From Pseudomonas mendocina (GTDB lineage Bacteria > Pseudomonadota > Gammaproteobacteria > Pseudomonadales > Pseudomonadaceae), in contig CP148074.1 of assembly GCA_037482215.1 (NCBI GenBank), positions 1,550,001 to 1,614,000 of the forward strand: a stretch of 64,000 nucleotides of DNA, written 5' to 3'. Positions 1 to 13,764 of this stretch are shown here, one piece after another (position 1 is the stretch's first letter; each line of letters opens with the position of its first letter). The notes beneath the pieces were generated by a model. That model was not told the DNA's origin, searched no databases, and saw only the letters and a program-made list of their open reading frames with translations. The translations under genes were made by a program, and so were the position numbers.

Positions 1-367
1 CGGTGCTTATTTTGCCGGGCGTCGCTTTGGTAAGCGCAAGCTTGCTCCGCAAGTCAGTCCTGGTAAAAGTTGGGAGGGCGTCTATGGCGGTCTACTGGCA
101 ACGTTACTTATATGCTTGGCTGTCGCTTTCTATCGTGACTGGTCTTTAGGTGGCACGTTGCTGGCTATGGCGGGTACTGTGGTGATTGTATTGATTTCTG
201 TTGTGGGTGATCTGACTGAAAGTATGTTCAAGCGTCAGGCTGGCCTGAAAGACAGCAGTAATCTACTGCCAGGGCATGGCGGCATTCTGGATCGTATTGA
301 TAGTCTGACGGCTGCAATCCCTGTGTTTGCGGCGCTATTGTGGTTGTCTGCTTGGGGTTCGGTGTGA
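1..367 (+). CDS. cdsA: Phosphatidate cytidylyltransferase, C-terminal part (partial)
   Basis: The gene enters from the left edge, so only about 121 C-terminal residues are present. CdsA is an inner-membrane enzyme that makes CDP-diacylglycerol from phosphatidic acid and CTP. The family signature is intact near the end: [14 protein letters not shown] followed by [13 protein letters not shown], with the K-D and D-R-x-D residues. Hydrophobic segments flank it. Its TGA stop overlaps the GTG start of dxr in a GTGA arrangement, so the two are translationally coupled. The neighbouring order cdsA-dxr-rseP-bamA is typical of gammaproteobacteria. Confidence 0.95.
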   Translation, partial: GAYFAGRRFGKRKLAPQVSPGKSWEGVYGGLLATLLICLAVAFYRDWSLGGTLLAMAGTVVIVLISVVGDLTESMFKRQAGLKDSSNLLPGHGGILDRIDSLTAAIPVFAALLWLSAWGSV

Positions 368-1548
368 GTCATTTACAGCAGATAACCGTATTGGGAGCTA
401 CGGGCTCGATTGGCCTGAGCACTCTGGATGTCATTGTCCGTCACCCTGATCGCTATCGTGTCTTTGCATTGACTGGTTACAGTCGGGTAGATGAACTGCG
501 CGAACTATGCCGCGTCCATCACCCGCGTTTTGCTGTATTGCCCGATGAGTCAGCGGCAGCTGCTTTGCAGAAATCGCTCCAAGGCGAAGGGCTTGCAACT
601 GAGGTGCTTCATGGTGAGAAGGGCCTGTGCCAAGTTGCTTCTCATGAAGATGTGGATACGGTTATGGCGGCGATTGTGGGGTCTGCAGGTCTGGCACCTA
701 CATTGGCGGCTGTTGAGGCTGGTAAGAAGGTCTTGTTAGCCAATAAAGAGGCGCTGGTTATGTCTGGCGCGCTTTTTATGCAGGCGGTTAAGCGCAATAG
801 TGCGGTTTTGTTGCCGATCGACAGTGAGCATAATGCTATTTATCAGTGTCTTCCGACTGACTACGGTCGTGGTATGGCTGCGGTCGGTGTTAGACGTATC
901 CTGCTGACCGCATCTGGTGGTCCATTTCGGCAAATGCCTGCTCAGCAGTTGCATGACGTTACTCTTGAGCAGGCCTGTGCCCATCCAAACTGGGCAATGG
1001 GCCGCAAGATATCCATCGACTCGGCCAGTATGATGAATAAAGGTCTAGAGTTGATTGAGGCCTGCTGGTTGTTTGATGTATTGCCTACGCAGGTGGAGGT
1101 TGTGGTTCATCCGCAGAGCATTATCCACTCGTTGGTTGACTACGTAGATGGCTCTGTTCTGGCGCAGTTGGGTAACCCTGATATGCGTACACCCATTGCA
1201 CATGCATTGGCTTGGCCAGAGCGGATTGATTCCGGTGTGGCACCACTGGATCTGTTTGCTATTGCCCGTTTGGATTTTGAGGCGCCTGATGAGCAGCGTT
1301 TCCCATGCCTGCGTCTGGCTCGCGAATCTGCCCAGGCAGGGGGAACAGCTCCGGCCATGCTCAATGCTGCCAATGAAGTAGCCGTTCAAGCCTTTATCGA
1401 CGGGCGTATTCGCTTTACCCAAATCCCAGCTATGATCGAGAGCGTTTTACAGGCTGAGCCTGTGCGCGCTGCGGACAGCCTAGAGTTGGTGTTGGCGGCT
1501 GATAAGCAAGCGCGTGAGCTGGCTCGTCGGTGGTTAAGTCAGCACTAA
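364..1548 (+). CDS. dxr: 1-deoxy-D-xylulose 5-phosphate reductoisomerase
   Basis: This enzyme converts DXP to 2-C-methyl-D-erythritol 4-phosphate with NADPH, the first committed step of the MEP isoprenoid pathway. The N-terminal Rossmann motif [14 protein letters not shown] is present. The metal-binding D-S-E lies in [11 protein letters not shown] and the substrate loop in [15 protein letters not shown] chose the GTG start at 364 because it overlaps the cdsA stop and gives 394 residues beginning [11 protein letters not shown], as in other pseudomonads. An upstream ATG at 340 would add eight residues with no homology. Two further MEP genes, ispD and ispF, lie later in the window. Confidence 0.97.
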   Translation: MSHLQQITVLGATGSIGLSTLDVIVRHPDRYRVFALTGYSRVDELRELCRVHHPRFAVLPDESAAAALQKSLQGEGLATEVLHGEKGLCQVASHEDVDTVMAAIVGSAGLAPTLAAVEAGKKVLLANKEALVMSGALFMQAVKRNSAVLLPIDSEHNAIYQCLPTDYGRGMAAVGVRRILLTASGGPFRQMPAQQLHDVTLEQACAHPNWAMGRKISIDSASMMNKGLELIEACWLFDVLPTQVEVVVHPQSIIHSLVDYVDGSVLAQLGNPDMRTPIAHALAWPERIDSGVAPLDLFAIARLDFEAPDEQRFPCLRLARESAQAGGTAPAMLNAANEVAVQAFIDGRIRFTQIPAMIESVLQAEPVRAADSLELVLAADKQARELARRWLSQH

Positions 1549-1569
1549 GCGCTGACACGGAGTTGTTCA

Positions 1570-2922
1570 ATGAGTGCCCTGTACATGATTGTTGGTACCC
1601 TGATTGCACTCGGGGTGCTGGTTACCATTCACGAGTTCGGCCATTTCTGGGTGGCGCGCCGTTGTGGCGTCAAGGTTCTGCGTTTTTCAGTCGGCTTTGG
1701 CAGCCCACTCTATCGCTGGCACGATCGCCACGGTACTGAATTCGTGCTGGCCGCTATCCCGCTGGGTGGCTACGTCAAAATGCTCGATGAGCGTGAGGGG
1801 GATGTTCCGGCAGAGTTGCTGGGCCAGGCCTTCAATCGCAAAACTGTACAGCAGCGTATTGCAATTGTAGCCGCTGGGCCGTTGGCTAACTTTATCCTGG
1901 CAATCGTATTTTTCTGGGCAATTGCCATGATCGGCACGCAACAAGTGCGTTCCGTGATAGGTGAGGTTGAGCCTGCAAGTCTGGCGGAGCGTGCGGGTCT
2001 TGAGAGTGGTCAAGAAATCGTTGCGGTAGATGGTGAGCAGACGCTTGGCTGGTCAGCCGTAAATATCCAGCTGATTAACCGGTTAGGGGAAAGCGGTAAT
2101 CTAGCGATTTCAGTAACTGATCCCGGATCAACGACAGTCATTACCCGTCAGCTTGTGCTGGATAACTGGCAGCGTGGCGTTGATGAGCCTGATCCAATCG
2201 GGGCGTTGGGTATTCGGCCATGGCGCCCGACCATTGAGCCCGTTGTTGCAGAGCTTGACCCAGCTGGCCCGGCAAGTGCTGCAGGTATACAGGTAGGGGA
2301 TCGGCTGCTGGCCTTAGATGGTAAAGAAGTCGCTGATTGGCAGGAGCTTGTCACTCAATTGCAGGCAATGCCGGGTAAGCGTATTGCTTTACAAGTTGAA
2401 CGTGATGGCCAGCGTATCGAGCTGCCTGTGAGTTTGTCTGCTAAAGAAGCAGGTGAGAAGCGAGTTGGCTACCTCGGTGCCGGGGTGGCTGGTGGACAGT
2501 GGCCCGCAGACATGCTTCATGAAGTCAGCTACGGACCTATAGCTGCAGTGGGGGAGGGGTTACGTAATACGTGGTCCATGTCAGTACTGACCCTGAACTC
2601 GATTAAAAAAATGCTGTTCGGTGAGCTCTCGGTAAAAAACTTGAGTGGGCCGATAACCATTGCTAAAGTGGCGGGCGCTTCAGCTGAATCAGGTTTGAGT
2701 GACTTCCTCAAGTTTCTCGCCTATTTGAGCATTAGCCTTGGGGTATTGAATCTGCTGCCAATCCCTGTTCTGGACGGCGGGCATTTGCTTTTTTATCTGG
2801 TCGAGTGGGTGCGGGGTCGACCACTGTCTGAGCGGGTTCAGGGCTGGGGGATGCAGATTGGTATCAGTTTGGTTGTTGGGGTAATGCTGCTGGCTTTTAT
2901 TAATGATTTGAGCCGGTTATAA
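1570..2922 (+). CDS. rseP: Site-2 intramembrane zinc metalloprotease RseP
   Basis: A 450-residue polytopic inner-membrane protease. In the envelope-stress pathway it cuts the anti-sigma factor (MucA/RseA type) after the site-1 cut, releasing the AlgU/RpoE sigma factor. The zinc motif HEFGH is in the first membrane segment (about residue 22) and the second metal ligand motif LDGGH is near residue 400. Two tandem PDZ domains occupy about residues 110-310; the second contains the loop AGIQVGDRLLALDG. It is 21 bases after dxr and is followed by a hairpin with a T-tract before bamA. Confidence 0.97.
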   Translation: MSALYMIVGTLIALGVLVTIHEFGHFWVARRCGVKVLRFSVGFGSPLYRWHDRHGTEFVLAAIPLGGYVKMLDEREGDVPAELLGQAFNRKTVQQRIAIVAAGPLANFILAIVFFWAIAMIGTQQVRSVIGEVEPASLAERAGLESGQEIVAVDGEQTLGWSAVNIQLINRLGESGNLAISVTDPGSTTVITRQLVLDNWQRGVDEPDPIGALGIRPWRPTIEPVVAELDPAGPASAAGIQVGDRLLALDGKEVADWQELVTQLQAMPGKRIALQVERDGQRIELPVSLSAKEAGEKRVGYLGAGVAGGQWPADMLHEVSYGPIAAVGEGLRNTWSMSVLTLNSIKKMLFGELSVKNLSGPITIAKVAGASAESGLSDFLKFLAYLSISLGVLNLLPIPVLDGGHLLFYLVEWVRGRPLSERVQGWGMQIGISLVVGVMLLAFINDLSRL

Positions 2923-2941
2923 GCGCCTCTGAATTACAAAT

Positions 2942-2966
2942 CTGTCGCCCCAGGCGACAGTTTTTT
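2942..2966 (+). terminator. Hairpin with T-tract between rseP and bamA
   Basis: CTGTCGCC pairs with GGCGACAG around a three-base loop and is followed directly by TTTTTT. It has the form of an intrinsic terminator, yet only 28 bases separate it from the bamA ATG at 2995. A separate bamA promoter therefore cannot sit between them, so it may be a leaky terminator or attenuator. Confidence 0.75.
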
Positions 2967-2994
2967 ATTGTCAGTTTGAATAAGAAAGGACTTC

Positions 2995-5355
2995 ATGAAA
3001 CGTCTGCTGCTACCTGCGGTTATTGCCGCACTGATGATCACCGAAGTTCACGCTGAGTCCTTCACGATCTCTGATATCCGGGTCACCGGCCTGCAGCGGG
3101 TGTCCGCAGGTAGTGTGTTCGGTGCGTTGCCATTGAGTGTGGGTGAAAACGCCGATGACCGGACGCTGGTTGAAGCTTCTCGCCAACTCTTCAAAACCGG
3201 TTTCTTCCAAGATATTCAGCTAGGCCGTGATGGCGACGTCTTGGTTGTCAGTGTGGTCGAACGGCCTTCTATTTCCAGCATTGAAATTGAAGGCAACAAG
3301 GCTATTAGCAGCGAAGACCTTCTCAAGGGGCTGAACCAGTCCGGCCTTGCAGAGGGTGAGATTTTTCAACGGGCAACACTTGAGGGCGTTCGTAACGAAT
3401 TGCAGCGCCAGTATGTTGCTCAAGGTCGCTATTCGGCTGAAATTGAGGCCGAGGTGATACCACAGCCGCGTAATCGTGTAGCGCTGAAGATCAAAATCAA
3501 TGAAGGCACCGTTGCGGCAATTCAGCACATCAACGTAGTGGGCAACAGCGTGTTCTCGGATGAGGACCTGTTGGCGCTGTTTGAGCTGAAAACCACTAAC
3601 TGGCTGTCCTTCTTCCGTAATGACGACAAATACGCCCGTGAAAAACTGTCAGGCGACCTTGAGCGTCTGCGTTCGTATTATCTGGATCGCGGCTATATCA
3701 ATATGGATATTAGCTCGACCCAAGTTTCCATCACGCCGGATAAAAAACACGTCTACGTCACTGTAAACGTAGATGAAGGCGAGAAGTTCACCGTACGTGA
3801 TGTGAAGTTAAGCGGTGAGCTTAAAGTCGCAGAGGATGAAATCCGTAATCTACTCCTTGTTAAGGAAGGTCAGGTTTTCTCGCGTAAGGTTATGACTACG
3901 ACCTCCGAGCTGATCACTCGGCGTCTGGGTAACGAAGGTTATACCTTTGCCAACGTAAACGGTGTGCCTGAAGCTCATGATGATGGCACCGTATCAATCA
4001 CTTTCGTGGTTGATCCTGGCAAACGCGCCTATGTGAATCGCATCAACTTCCGTGGCAATACCAAATCTGAGGATGAGGTGCTGCGGCGTGAAATGCGTCA
4101 GATGGAGGGTGGTTGGGCATCGACTTATCTGATTGATCAGTCGAAGACTCGTCTGGAGCGCCTTGGCTACTTTAAGGAAGTTAACGTCGAAACACCCCAA
4201 GTACCCGGTACTGATGATCAGGTGGATGTGAACTACACCGTTGAAGAGCAGCCATCTGGATCGATCACCGCCAGCGTCGGTTTTGCTCAGAATGCCGGTC
4301 TGATTCTTGGTGGCTCGATCACCCAGAACAACTTCCTTGGTACGGGTAACCGTGTCAGTCTTGGTCTGACACGTAGTGAATACCAGAGCAACTATAACTT
4401 TGGCTTTGTTGATCCCTATTGGACACCTGATGGCGTGAGCCTGGGTTATAACGCCTTCTTCCGTGAAATCGACTATGACGAGCTGGACACCGATGTTTCC
4501 AGCTACTCTGTCGACAGTTACGGTGCAGGTATCAACATCGGCTATCCGATCAGTGATACGTCGCGCCTGACTTATGGCTTGAGCGTACAGAACGACTCAA
4601 TCAATACAGGTCGCTATACCGTTGATGAGATCTTTGACTTCGTCGAAAAAGAAGGTGATAGCTACCTGAACTTTAAAGCTTCGATTGGTTGGTCTGAGTC
4701 CACGCTTAACCGAGGGACTTTGGCTAACCGTGGTCACTCGCAAAGTCTGGTGTTAGAAACTACGATTCCAGGGAGTGATCTTTCTTTCTACAAGATTGAC
4801 TACCGTGGCCAGATCTTCAAACCGCTGAGTGACACCTATACCCTTCGCTTCCATACCGAATTGGGTTATGGAGACGGCTATGGTTCAACCGATGGCTTGC
4901 CATTCTATGAAAACTATTACGCCGGTGGTTTTAACTCGGTACGCGGTTTTCGGGATAACAGCCTAGGGCCACGTAGTACGCCTAGCCGAGGTGAGAAAGT
5001 GACAGGTAATGCTGGGACTCTGGCCGATCCAGACCAAGATCCATTGCCGTTCGGTGGTAACATTCTCGTGCAGGGCGGTGTAGAGCTTCTGTTCCCAATG
5101 CCGTTTGTTAAGGATCAGCGTTCATTGCGCACTGCAGTGTTCTGGGATGTGGGTAACGTTTTCAGCAGCAACTGTGGCGGCTCTCAAGCAAGTTGTAGTG
5201 ATATTGATCCAGGAGAGTTGGCCAGTTCTGTCGGTGTTGGTTTAACGTGGATTACTGCGCTGGGGCCATTGAGCTTCAGCTTGGCAATGCCTGTTGTTAA
5301 GCCTGATGATGCTGATACGCAGGTTTTCCAGTTCTCCCTAGGCCAGACGTTCTAA
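2995..5355 (+). CDS. bamA: Outer-membrane protein assembly factor BamA
   Basis: The central Omp85-family subunit of the BAM complex, which folds beta-barrel proteins into the outer membrane. The 786-residue protein begins with a signal peptide (MKRLLLPAVIAALMITEVHA). Five POTRA domains follow over about residues 22-420, then a 16-strand barrel. The barrel carries the conserved loop motif VRGF (in NSVRGFRDNS) and ends in the C-terminal Phe signature FQFSLGQTF. An AAGGA ribosome site precedes the start. Skp, its periplasmic chaperone partner, is immediately downstream, as usual. Confidence 0.97.
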   Translation: MKRLLLPAVIAALMITEVHAESFTISDIRVTGLQRVSAGSVFGALPLSVGENADDRTLVEASRQLFKTGFFQDIQLGRDGDVLVVSVVERPSISSIEIEGNKAISSEDLLKGLNQSGLAEGEIFQRATLEGVRNELQRQYVAQGRYSAEIEAEVIPQPRNRVALKIKINEGTVAAIQHINVVGNSVFSDEDLLALFELKTTNWLSFFRNDDKYAREKLSGDLERLRSYYLDRGYINMDISSTQVSITPDKKHVYVTVNVDEGEKFTVRDVKLSGELKVAEDEIRNLLLVKEGQVFSRKVMTTTSELITRRLGNEGYTFANVNGVPEAHDDGTVSITFVVDPGKRAYVNRINFRGNTKSEDEVLRREMRQMEGGWASTYLIDQSKTRLERLGYFKEVNVETPQVPGTDDQVDVNYTVEEQPSGSITASVGFAQNAGLILGGSITQNNFLGTGNRVSLGLTRSEYQSNYNFGFVDPYWTPDGVSLGYNAFFREIDYDELDTDVSSYSVDSYGAGINIGYPISDTSRLTYGLSVQNDSINTGRYTVDEIFDFVEKEGDSYLNFKASIGWSESTLNRGTLANRGHSQSLVLETTIPGSDLSFYKIDYRGQIFKPLSDTYTLRFHTELGYGDGYGSTDGLPFYENYYAGGFNSVRGFRDNSLGPRSTPSRGEKVTGNAGTLADPDQDPLPFGGNILVQGGVELLFPMPFVKDQRSLRTAVFWDVGNVFSSNCGGSQASCSDIDPGELASSVGVGLTWITALGPLSFSLAMPVVKPDDADTQVFQFSLGQTF

Positions 5356-5398
5356 ACGTCACTTTTTTGAATACCAACAGTTTCTCAGGAGTTGCAGC

Positions 5399-5902
5399 GT
5401 GCGTAAGTTGACCCAACTGGTTGTGTTAAGTGTTGTGATGTTTGCAACCCCCGCTTTTGCCGAAATGAAAGTTGCGGTTTTGAACTATCAAATGGCTCTG
5501 CTCGAATCTGACGCGGCTAAGCGTTATGCCGTTGATGCAGAGAAGAAGTTCGGTCCTCAGTTGAATCGTCTGAAAACCCTGGAAAGTGATGCCAAGCGTA
5601 TCCAGGACCGCCTCGTTAAAGATGGCGAGAAGATGCAAACTGCCGAGCGTGAGCGTCTGGAGCTTGAGTTTAAGCAGAAAGCCCGTGACTTTCAGTTCCA
5701 GTCGAAAGAATTGAATGAGTCCAAAGCTGTAGCTGATCGCGAGATGCTGAAAAAGCTGAAGCCAAACTTGGATAAGGCCGTCGAAGATGTGATCAAGCGT
5801 GGTAACTATGATCTGGTTCTCGAGCGTGGTGCTGTAGTTGATGTCAAGCCTCAGTACGACATTACTCGCCAGGTTATCGAGGCCATGAACAAACTGCGTT
5901 GA
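5399..5902 (+). CDS. skp: Periplasmic chaperone Skp (OmpH)
   Basis: A 167-residue periplasmic holdase that carries unfolded outer-membrane proteins to BamA. It has a cleavable signal peptide ending TPAFAE. A charged alpha-helical region at about residues 45-120 forms the tentacle arms and is rich in Lys, Glu and Arg. The chosen start is GTG at 5399, preceded by a CAGGAG ribosome site at 5386-5391. The TGA at 5900-5902 is two bases before the lpxD ATG. Confidence 0.95.
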   Translation: MRKLTQLVVLSVVMFATPAFAEMKVAVLNYQMALLESDAAKRYAVDAEKKFGPQLNRLKTLESDAKRIQDRLVKDGEKMQTAERERLELEFKQKARDFQFQSKELNESKAVADREMLKKLKPNLDKAVEDVIKRGNYDLVLERGAVVDVKPQYDITRQVIEAMNKLR

Positions 5903-5904
5903 TT

Positions 5905-6963
5905 ATGACTTCTATAGTTTTTCGTCTCGGTGAACTCGCCGAGCGTCTTGGGGCCACGTTATGTGGCCCAGCAGATAAAGAGGTTTGTGGTCTTGCTACT
6001 TTGCAGGATGCAGGGCCGGACCACTTGAGTTTTCTTGCTAACGCCCAATACCGCAAATATCTCTCTACGACCGGTGCAGGTGCTGTTCTACTTACTGAAG
6101 CCGATGCACAGGGTTTTTCAGGTAATGCACTGATCGTTGCCAATCCTTATCTGGCTTATGCCGAGCTGTCGCATCTCTTTGACCGTAAGCCTCTGCCCGT
6201 TCTAGGTGTGCATCCAACAGCAGTTGTCGCTGCAGATGCTCAAATCGACCCTACCGCCAGTATCGGTGCCCATGCAGTGATTGAGGCAGGGGCGCGAGTT
6301 GCGGCTAATGTAACGATTGGCGCTCAGTGCTTTGTAGGTGCCCGCTCAGTCATTGGAGAGGGGGGCTGGTTGGCTCCTCGTGTGACGCTCTATCACGATG
6401 TGTGTATTGGCAAGCGCGTTGTTATTCAATCCGGTGCTGTCATCGGTGGAGAGGGCTTCGGCTTTGCCAACGAGAAGGGCACATGGCAGAAAATTGCCCA
6501 GATCGGTGGTGTCACTATCGGTGATGACGTGGAGATAGGGGCTAACACTACGGTCGACCGTGGTGCGTTGTCCGATACACTGATCGGTAATGGCGTCAAA
6601 TTGGACAATCAGATCATGATTGCTCACAACGTCCAGATTGGTGATAACACGGCCATGGCTGGCTGTTGTGGTATTTCTGGTAGCACCAAAATTGGCAAGA
6701 ATTGCATGATTGCCGGCGGTGTTGGCATGGTGGGTCACATTGAGGTTTGCGATAACGTTTTTGTGACAGGTATGACCATGGTGACGCGCAACATAACCGA
6801 ACCTGGCTCCTACTCATCAGGGACGGCAATGCAGCCCGCTTCCGAGTGGCGTAAAAGTGCAGCCCGAATTCGCCAGTTGGACGATATGGCACGTCGTCTC
6901 CAACTTTTGGAAAAACAGCTTGAGGCCGTGACCTCAGCCGGCGGCACGTCATCTGATGCCTGA
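5905..6963 (+). CDS. lpxD: UDP-3-O-acylglucosamine N-acyltransferase
   Basis: Adds the N-linked 3-hydroxyacyl chain in lipid A synthesis, third step, using acyl-ACP. The 352-residue protein has an N-terminal uridine-binding domain (about 1-100), a left-handed beta helix of hexapeptide repeats (about 105-320) and a C-terminal helix with [16 protein letters not shown]. The catalytic His is in [10 protein letters not shown]. The ATG at 5905 matches the usual N-terminus ([16 protein letters not shown]); a TTG two codons upstream overlaps the skp stop and is less likely. Confidence 0.97.
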   Translation: MTSIVFRLGELAERLGATLCGPADKEVCGLATLQDAGPDHLSFLANAQYRKYLSTTGAGAVLLTEADAQGFSGNALIVANPYLAYAELSHLFDRKPLPVLGVHPTAVVAADAQIDPTASIGAHAVIEAGARVAANVTIGAQCFVGARSVIGEGGWLAPRVTLYHDVCIGKRVVIQSGAVIGGEGFGFANEKGTWQKIAQIGGVTIGDDVEIGANTTVDRGALSDTLIGNGVKLDNQIMIAHNVQIGDNTAMAGCCGISGSTKIGKNCMIAGGVGMVGHIEVCDNVFVTGMTMVTRNITEPGSYSSGTAMQPASEWRKSAARIRQLDDMARRLQLLEKQLEAVTSAGGTSSDA

Positions 6964-6987
6964 ACCGGTTATAAAACCGGTTTGTTT
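6963..6987 (+). terminator. Hairpin with T-rich tail between lpxD and fabZ
   Basis: AACCGGTT is repeated as a self-complementary arm on both sides of ATAA, then TGTTTATTTT follows. The stem starts on the last base of the lpxD stop codon and the T-rich tail ends 27 bases before the fabZ ATG. It resembles a weak intrinsic terminator or attenuator inside the lipid A operon. The T-tract is interrupted, so full termination is doubtful. Confidence 0.5.
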
Positions 6988-7013
6988 ATTTTCTCTGACA
7001 GGCTTCTCAGCAC

Positions 7014-7454
7014 ATGATGGACATCAATCAGATTCGCGAATACTTGCCTCACCGTTATCCGTTCCTTCTGGTGGATCGCGTGGCAGAGCTGGATATTGAA
7101 GGTAAGTGGATTCGTGCCTACAAGAATGTCAGTATCAATGAGCCTTTTTTCAACGGGCACTTTCCTGAACATCCGATCATGCCTGGTGTATTGATCATTG
7201 AGGCGATGGCTCAGGCTGCTGGCATCCTGGGCTTTAAAATGATGGATTCCAAGCCAAGTGATGGCACGCTGTATTACTTTGTGGGTTCAGATAAGTTGCG
7301 TTTTCGTCAGCCAGTTGTCCCCGGTGATCAGTTGACACTGCAGGCTAAATACCTGAGTAATAAGCGTAGTATCTGGAAGTTTGAATGCACGGCCCTAGTG
7401 GACGGCAAGGAAGTCTGCTCGGCTGAAATCATCTGTGCGGAACGCAAACTATGA
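7014..7454 (+). CDS. fabZ: (3R)-hydroxyacyl-ACP dehydratase FabZ
   Basis: Dehydrates 3-hydroxyacyl-ACP in fatty-acid elongation and competes with LpxA and LpxD for the same substrate pool, which explains its place in the lipid A operon. The 146-residue hot-dog-fold protein has the catalytic His in [12 protein letters not shown] and the Glu in the following helix [15 protein letters not shown] codons at 7014 and 7017 are both possible; [17 protein letters not shown] is the usual Pseudomonas N-terminus. Its stop overlaps the lpxA start (ATGA). Confidence 0.97.
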   Translation: MMDINQIREYLPHRYPFLLVDRVAELDIEGKWIRAYKNVSINEPFFNGHFPEHPIMPGVLIIEAMAQAAGILGFKMMDSKPSDGTLYYFVGSDKLRFRQPVVPGDQLTLQAKYLSNKRSIWKFECTALVDGKEVCSAEIICAERKL

Positions 7455-8227
7455 GTTTGATTGACCCTCGCGCCATTATCGACCCAAGTGCCAAGTTGGC
7501 TGACAACGTTGTTGTTGGTCCTTGGTCAATTATTGGGGCCGATGTGGAAATTGCCGAGGGTACGGTCATTGCCTCTCATGTAGTGGTTAAAGGCCCTACG
7601 AAGATTGGTAAGAATAACCGTATCTATCAGTTCTCCAGTATTGGGGAAGATACGCCAGACCTTAAGTACCGTGGCGAACCTACCCGATTGGTCATTGGTG
7701 ACGATAACGTCATCCGTGAAGGGGTGACGATTCACCGTGGCACGGTTCAGGATCGTAGTGAAACGACAATCGGCAACCACAACCTGATCATGGCGTATGC
7801 TCACATTGGGCATGATAGTGTGATCGGTAACCACTGCATTCTGGTTAACAATACAGCGTTGGCCGGGCATGTGTGGGTTGATGACTGGGCGATTCTGTCG
7901 GGTTACACCTTGGTGCATCAGTTCTGTCATATTGGTGCCCACAGTTTCTCTGGTATGGGGACTGCGATCGGTAAGGATGTGCCTGCTTTTGTTACGGTAT
8001 TTGGTAATCCGGCTGAAGCTCGCAGTATGAACTTTGAAGGCATGCGCCGCCGTGGTTTCAGCGCTGAAACTATTACTGCACTGCGCAGGGCATACAAGAC
8101 CGTCTACCGCCAGGGTTTGACCGTTGAGCAGGCTATGTCTGAGCTGGATGAGTCTGCCGCTACCTTCCCGGAGGTTGCGATCTTCCGTGACTCGATCCTA
8201 GCATCCAAACGCGGCATTACCCGCTAA
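7451..8227 (+). CDS. lpxA: UDP-N-acetylglucosamine acyltransferase
   Basis: Catalyses the first step of lipid A synthesis, O-acylation of UDP-GlcNAc from 3-hydroxyacyl-ACP, in the cytosol. The 258-residue protein is built of hexapeptide repeats over about residues 1-190 plus a C-terminal helical cap. The catalytic His lies in [12 protein letters not shown] (near residue 122). It overlaps fabZ by four bases and is three bases from lpxB, so fabZ, lpxA and lpxB probably share one message. Confidence 0.97.
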   Translation: MSLIDPRAIIDPSAKLADNVVVGPWSIIGADVEIAEGTVIASHVVVKGPTKIGKNNRIYQFSSIGEDTPDLKYRGEPTRLVIGDDNVIREGVTIHRGTVQDRSETTIGNHNLIMAYAHIGHDSVIGNHCILVNNTALAGHVWVDDWAILSGYTLVHQFCHIGAHSFSGMGTAIGKDVPAFVTVFGNPAEARSMNFEGMRRRGFSAETITALRRAYKTVYRQGLTVEQAMSELDESAATFPEVAIFRDSILASKRGITR

Positions 8228-8230
8228 GTC

Positions 8231-9364
8231 ATGACTGAATTATTGACGGTCGCACTGGTCGCGGGTGAGGCCTCTGGTGATATTCTCGGTGCTGGCCTGA
8301 TGCAGGCGCTGAAGGCCCGTCACCCCAATGTCAAGTTTATTGGCGTCGGTGGTCCGCTGATGGCGGCCCAAGGCCTAACTTCCTACTTCCCGATGGAACG
8401 TCTGGCCGTAATGGGGCTGGTTGAGGTGCTGGGGCGATTGCCTGAGCTACTGTCGCGCCGTAAGCGTCTGATCCGTACGTTGATTGATGAGAAACCGGAT
8501 GTCTTCATCGGAATTGACGCTCCCGACTTCAACCTTGGTGTTGAACTGAAACTGCGTCAGGCTGGGATCAAGACCGTGCATTATGTGAGCCCGTCCGTCT
8601 GGGCGTGGCGGCAAAAGCGTGTGTTGAAGATTCGCGAAGCCTGCGACTTGATGCTGACCCTGTTTCCGTTTGAAGCCCGGTTCTATGAAGAGCATCAAGT
8701 CCCTGTGCGCTTTGTAGGGCATCCACTGGCAGACACCATTGCCTTGGAGTCCGATCGTGCTGCCGCTCGCTTAGCGCTCAACTTGCCTGCCGATGCTCCT
8801 GTCGTGGCTTTGATGCCGGGTAGTCGTGGCGGAGAAGTGGCCAAACTCGGTAGTCTGTTTCTTGATTCGGCTGAGCGCTTACAAGCGATGCGCCCAGGTA
8901 TTCAGTTTGTGCTGCCTTGTGCCAGTCCTGAGCGCCGCGCTCAGCTTGAGCAGATGCTGTCCGGGCGTAATCTACCGCTTACGCTGCTCGATGGGCGCTC
9001 CCATGAAGCACTCGCTGCATGTGATGCAGTGCTGATTGCTTCAGGTACTGCGACCCTAGAAGCGCTGCTCTATAAGCGTCCAATGGTGGTGGCCTATAAA
9101 GTCGCGCCAATGACCTACCGGATCCTCAAACGGCTGGTCACCAGTGCATATATATCGTTACCCAACCTACTGGCTCAGCGTTTGTTGGTGCCCGAGATGA
9201 TCCAGGATGCGGCAACGCCTGATGCCCTTGCTGAGTCGTTGTCCCCGCTTATTGATGGTGGTGAGATTCAGACTGAAGGGTTTGATGAGATTCACCGGGC
9301 GCTGCGCCGTGACGCGTCCAGGCAGGCGGCTGATGCTGTGTTGCAACTGGTGGGGAGTAACTGA
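8231..9364 (+). CDS. lpxB: Lipid-A-disaccharide synthase
   Basis: A GT-B glycosyltransferase (family GT19) that joins UDP-diacylglucosamine and lipid X into the disaccharide core of lipid A at the inner face of the inner membrane. At 377 residues it has typical length. Recognisable segments are [14 protein letters not shown] near the N-terminus, [11 protein letters not shown] around residue 117, and the C-terminal donor-site region [11 protein letters not shown]. The TGA stop shares one base with the rnhB ATG. Confidence 0.97.
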   Translation: MTELLTVALVAGEASGDILGAGLMQALKARHPNVKFIGVGGPLMAAQGLTSYFPMERLAVMGLVEVLGRLPELLSRRKRLIRTLIDEKPDVFIGIDAPDFNLGVELKLRQAGIKTVHYVSPSVWAWRQKRVLKIREACDLMLTLFPFEARFYEEHQVPVRFVGHPLADTIALESDRAAARLALNLPADAPVVALMPGSRGGEVAKLGSLFLDSAERLQAMRPGIQFVLPCASPERRAQLEQMLSGRNLPLTLLDGRSHEALAACDAVLIASGTATLEALLYKRPMVVAYKVAPMTYRILKRLVTSAYISLPNLLAQRLLVPEMIQDAATPDALAESLSPLIDGGEIQTEGFDEIHRALRRDASRQAADAVLQLVGSN

Positions 9365-9960
9365 TGCAGCTGGGTATGGATTTTTCGCTCGTCCAAGAAT
9401 TGGTAGCAGGTGTCGATGAAGTGGGACGTGGCCCGCTTTGTGGTGCTGTTGTGACTGCTGCTGTGATTCTGGATCCCGCGCGGCCGATCATTGGCTTGAA
9501 TGACTCAAAGAAGCTCACCGAAGCTCGTCGCGAAAAGCTCTTTGACGAGATTAAGGAAAAGGCATTGGCGTGGTGCATCGCCCGTGCTGAAATCGAGGAA
9601 ATTGATCAGCTCAATATCCTCCAGGCGACCATGTTGGCAATGCAGAGAGCCGTTGAAGGGTTGAGCGTTAAGCCAGAGCTCGCACTAATCGACGGTAATC
9701 GCTGCCCTAAACTCAATGTACCGAGTGCTGCTGTGGTTAAAGGCGACAGTCAAGTTCCGGCTATTGCAGCTGCTTCAATCTTGGCTAAAGTCAGCCGCGA
9801 CCGGGAGATGCTGGTGTTGGATCAGCAGTATCCAGGTTACGGCATCGCCGGGCATAAGGGATACCCAACCCCGGTGCACCTAGAGGCGCTGCGGCGACTG
9901 GGGCCAACGCCGATTCACCGCCGCTCGTTCGGGCCAGTCAAGGCGCTGCTGCAAGACTGA
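9364..9960 (+). CDS. rnhB: Ribonuclease HII
   Basis: Endonuclease that removes RNA from RNA-DNA hybrids and single ribonucleotides misincorporated in DNA. The 198-residue protein has the acidic catalytic residues in [13 protein letters not shown] (D and E) and later in [11 protein letters not shown], plus the segment [20 protein letters not shown]. It starts on the last base of the lpxB stop, consistent with coupled translation. Only 111 bases separate it from dnaE, with a candidate promoter between. Confidence 0.96.
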   Translation: MQLGMDFSLVQELVAGVDEVGRGPLCGAVVTAAVILDPARPIIGLNDSKKLTEARREKLFDEIKEKALAWCIARAEIEEIDQLNILQATMLAMQRAVEGLSVKPELALIDGNRCPKLNVPSAAVVKGDSQVPAIAAASILAKVSRDREMLVLDQQYPGYGIAGHKGYPTPVHLEALRRLGPTPIHRRSFGPVKALLQD

Positions 9961-10001
9961 ATGGGTCAACTTTTGCCTAAATGGCAGGTCTGAACTTACG
10001 C

Positions 10002-10032
10002 TTGTAGCGTGCCTGCCGCTTGGCTGTACAAT
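10002..10032 (+). promoter_or_regulatory. Candidate dnaE promoter
   Basis: TTGTAG at 10002 and TACAAT at 10027 could be -35 and -10 boxes with a long 19-base spacer. A start near 10039 would leave a leader of about 33 bases before the dnaE ATG at 10072. This rests only on box resemblance. Confidence 0.3.
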
Positions 10033-10071
10033 CCCTCCTTTGTCGTTTCTCCTGCTTTATTTAGGGCTGCC

Positions 10072-13593
<3,522 letters not shown>

Positions 13594-13764
13594 AAAATGA
13601 TGGGCGAAAGCCTCGCCCTGCGGAATTGGCATCCGAGTTGTTCTGCACTGAAAAATTTCGTGCAGAACCGGGTGTCGACCAGAGTGCGCTTGCTGCTATA
13701 AGGTAGAGCGCTATTACGGATACAGCTCCCCGGCCACTCGGCCGTCGACGCAAGACGGATGAAT

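Noticed and set aside
13602..13618. GGGCGA/TCGCCC hairpin after dnaE
   Set aside because: It has six base pairs and no T-tract on either side, too weak to call a terminator.
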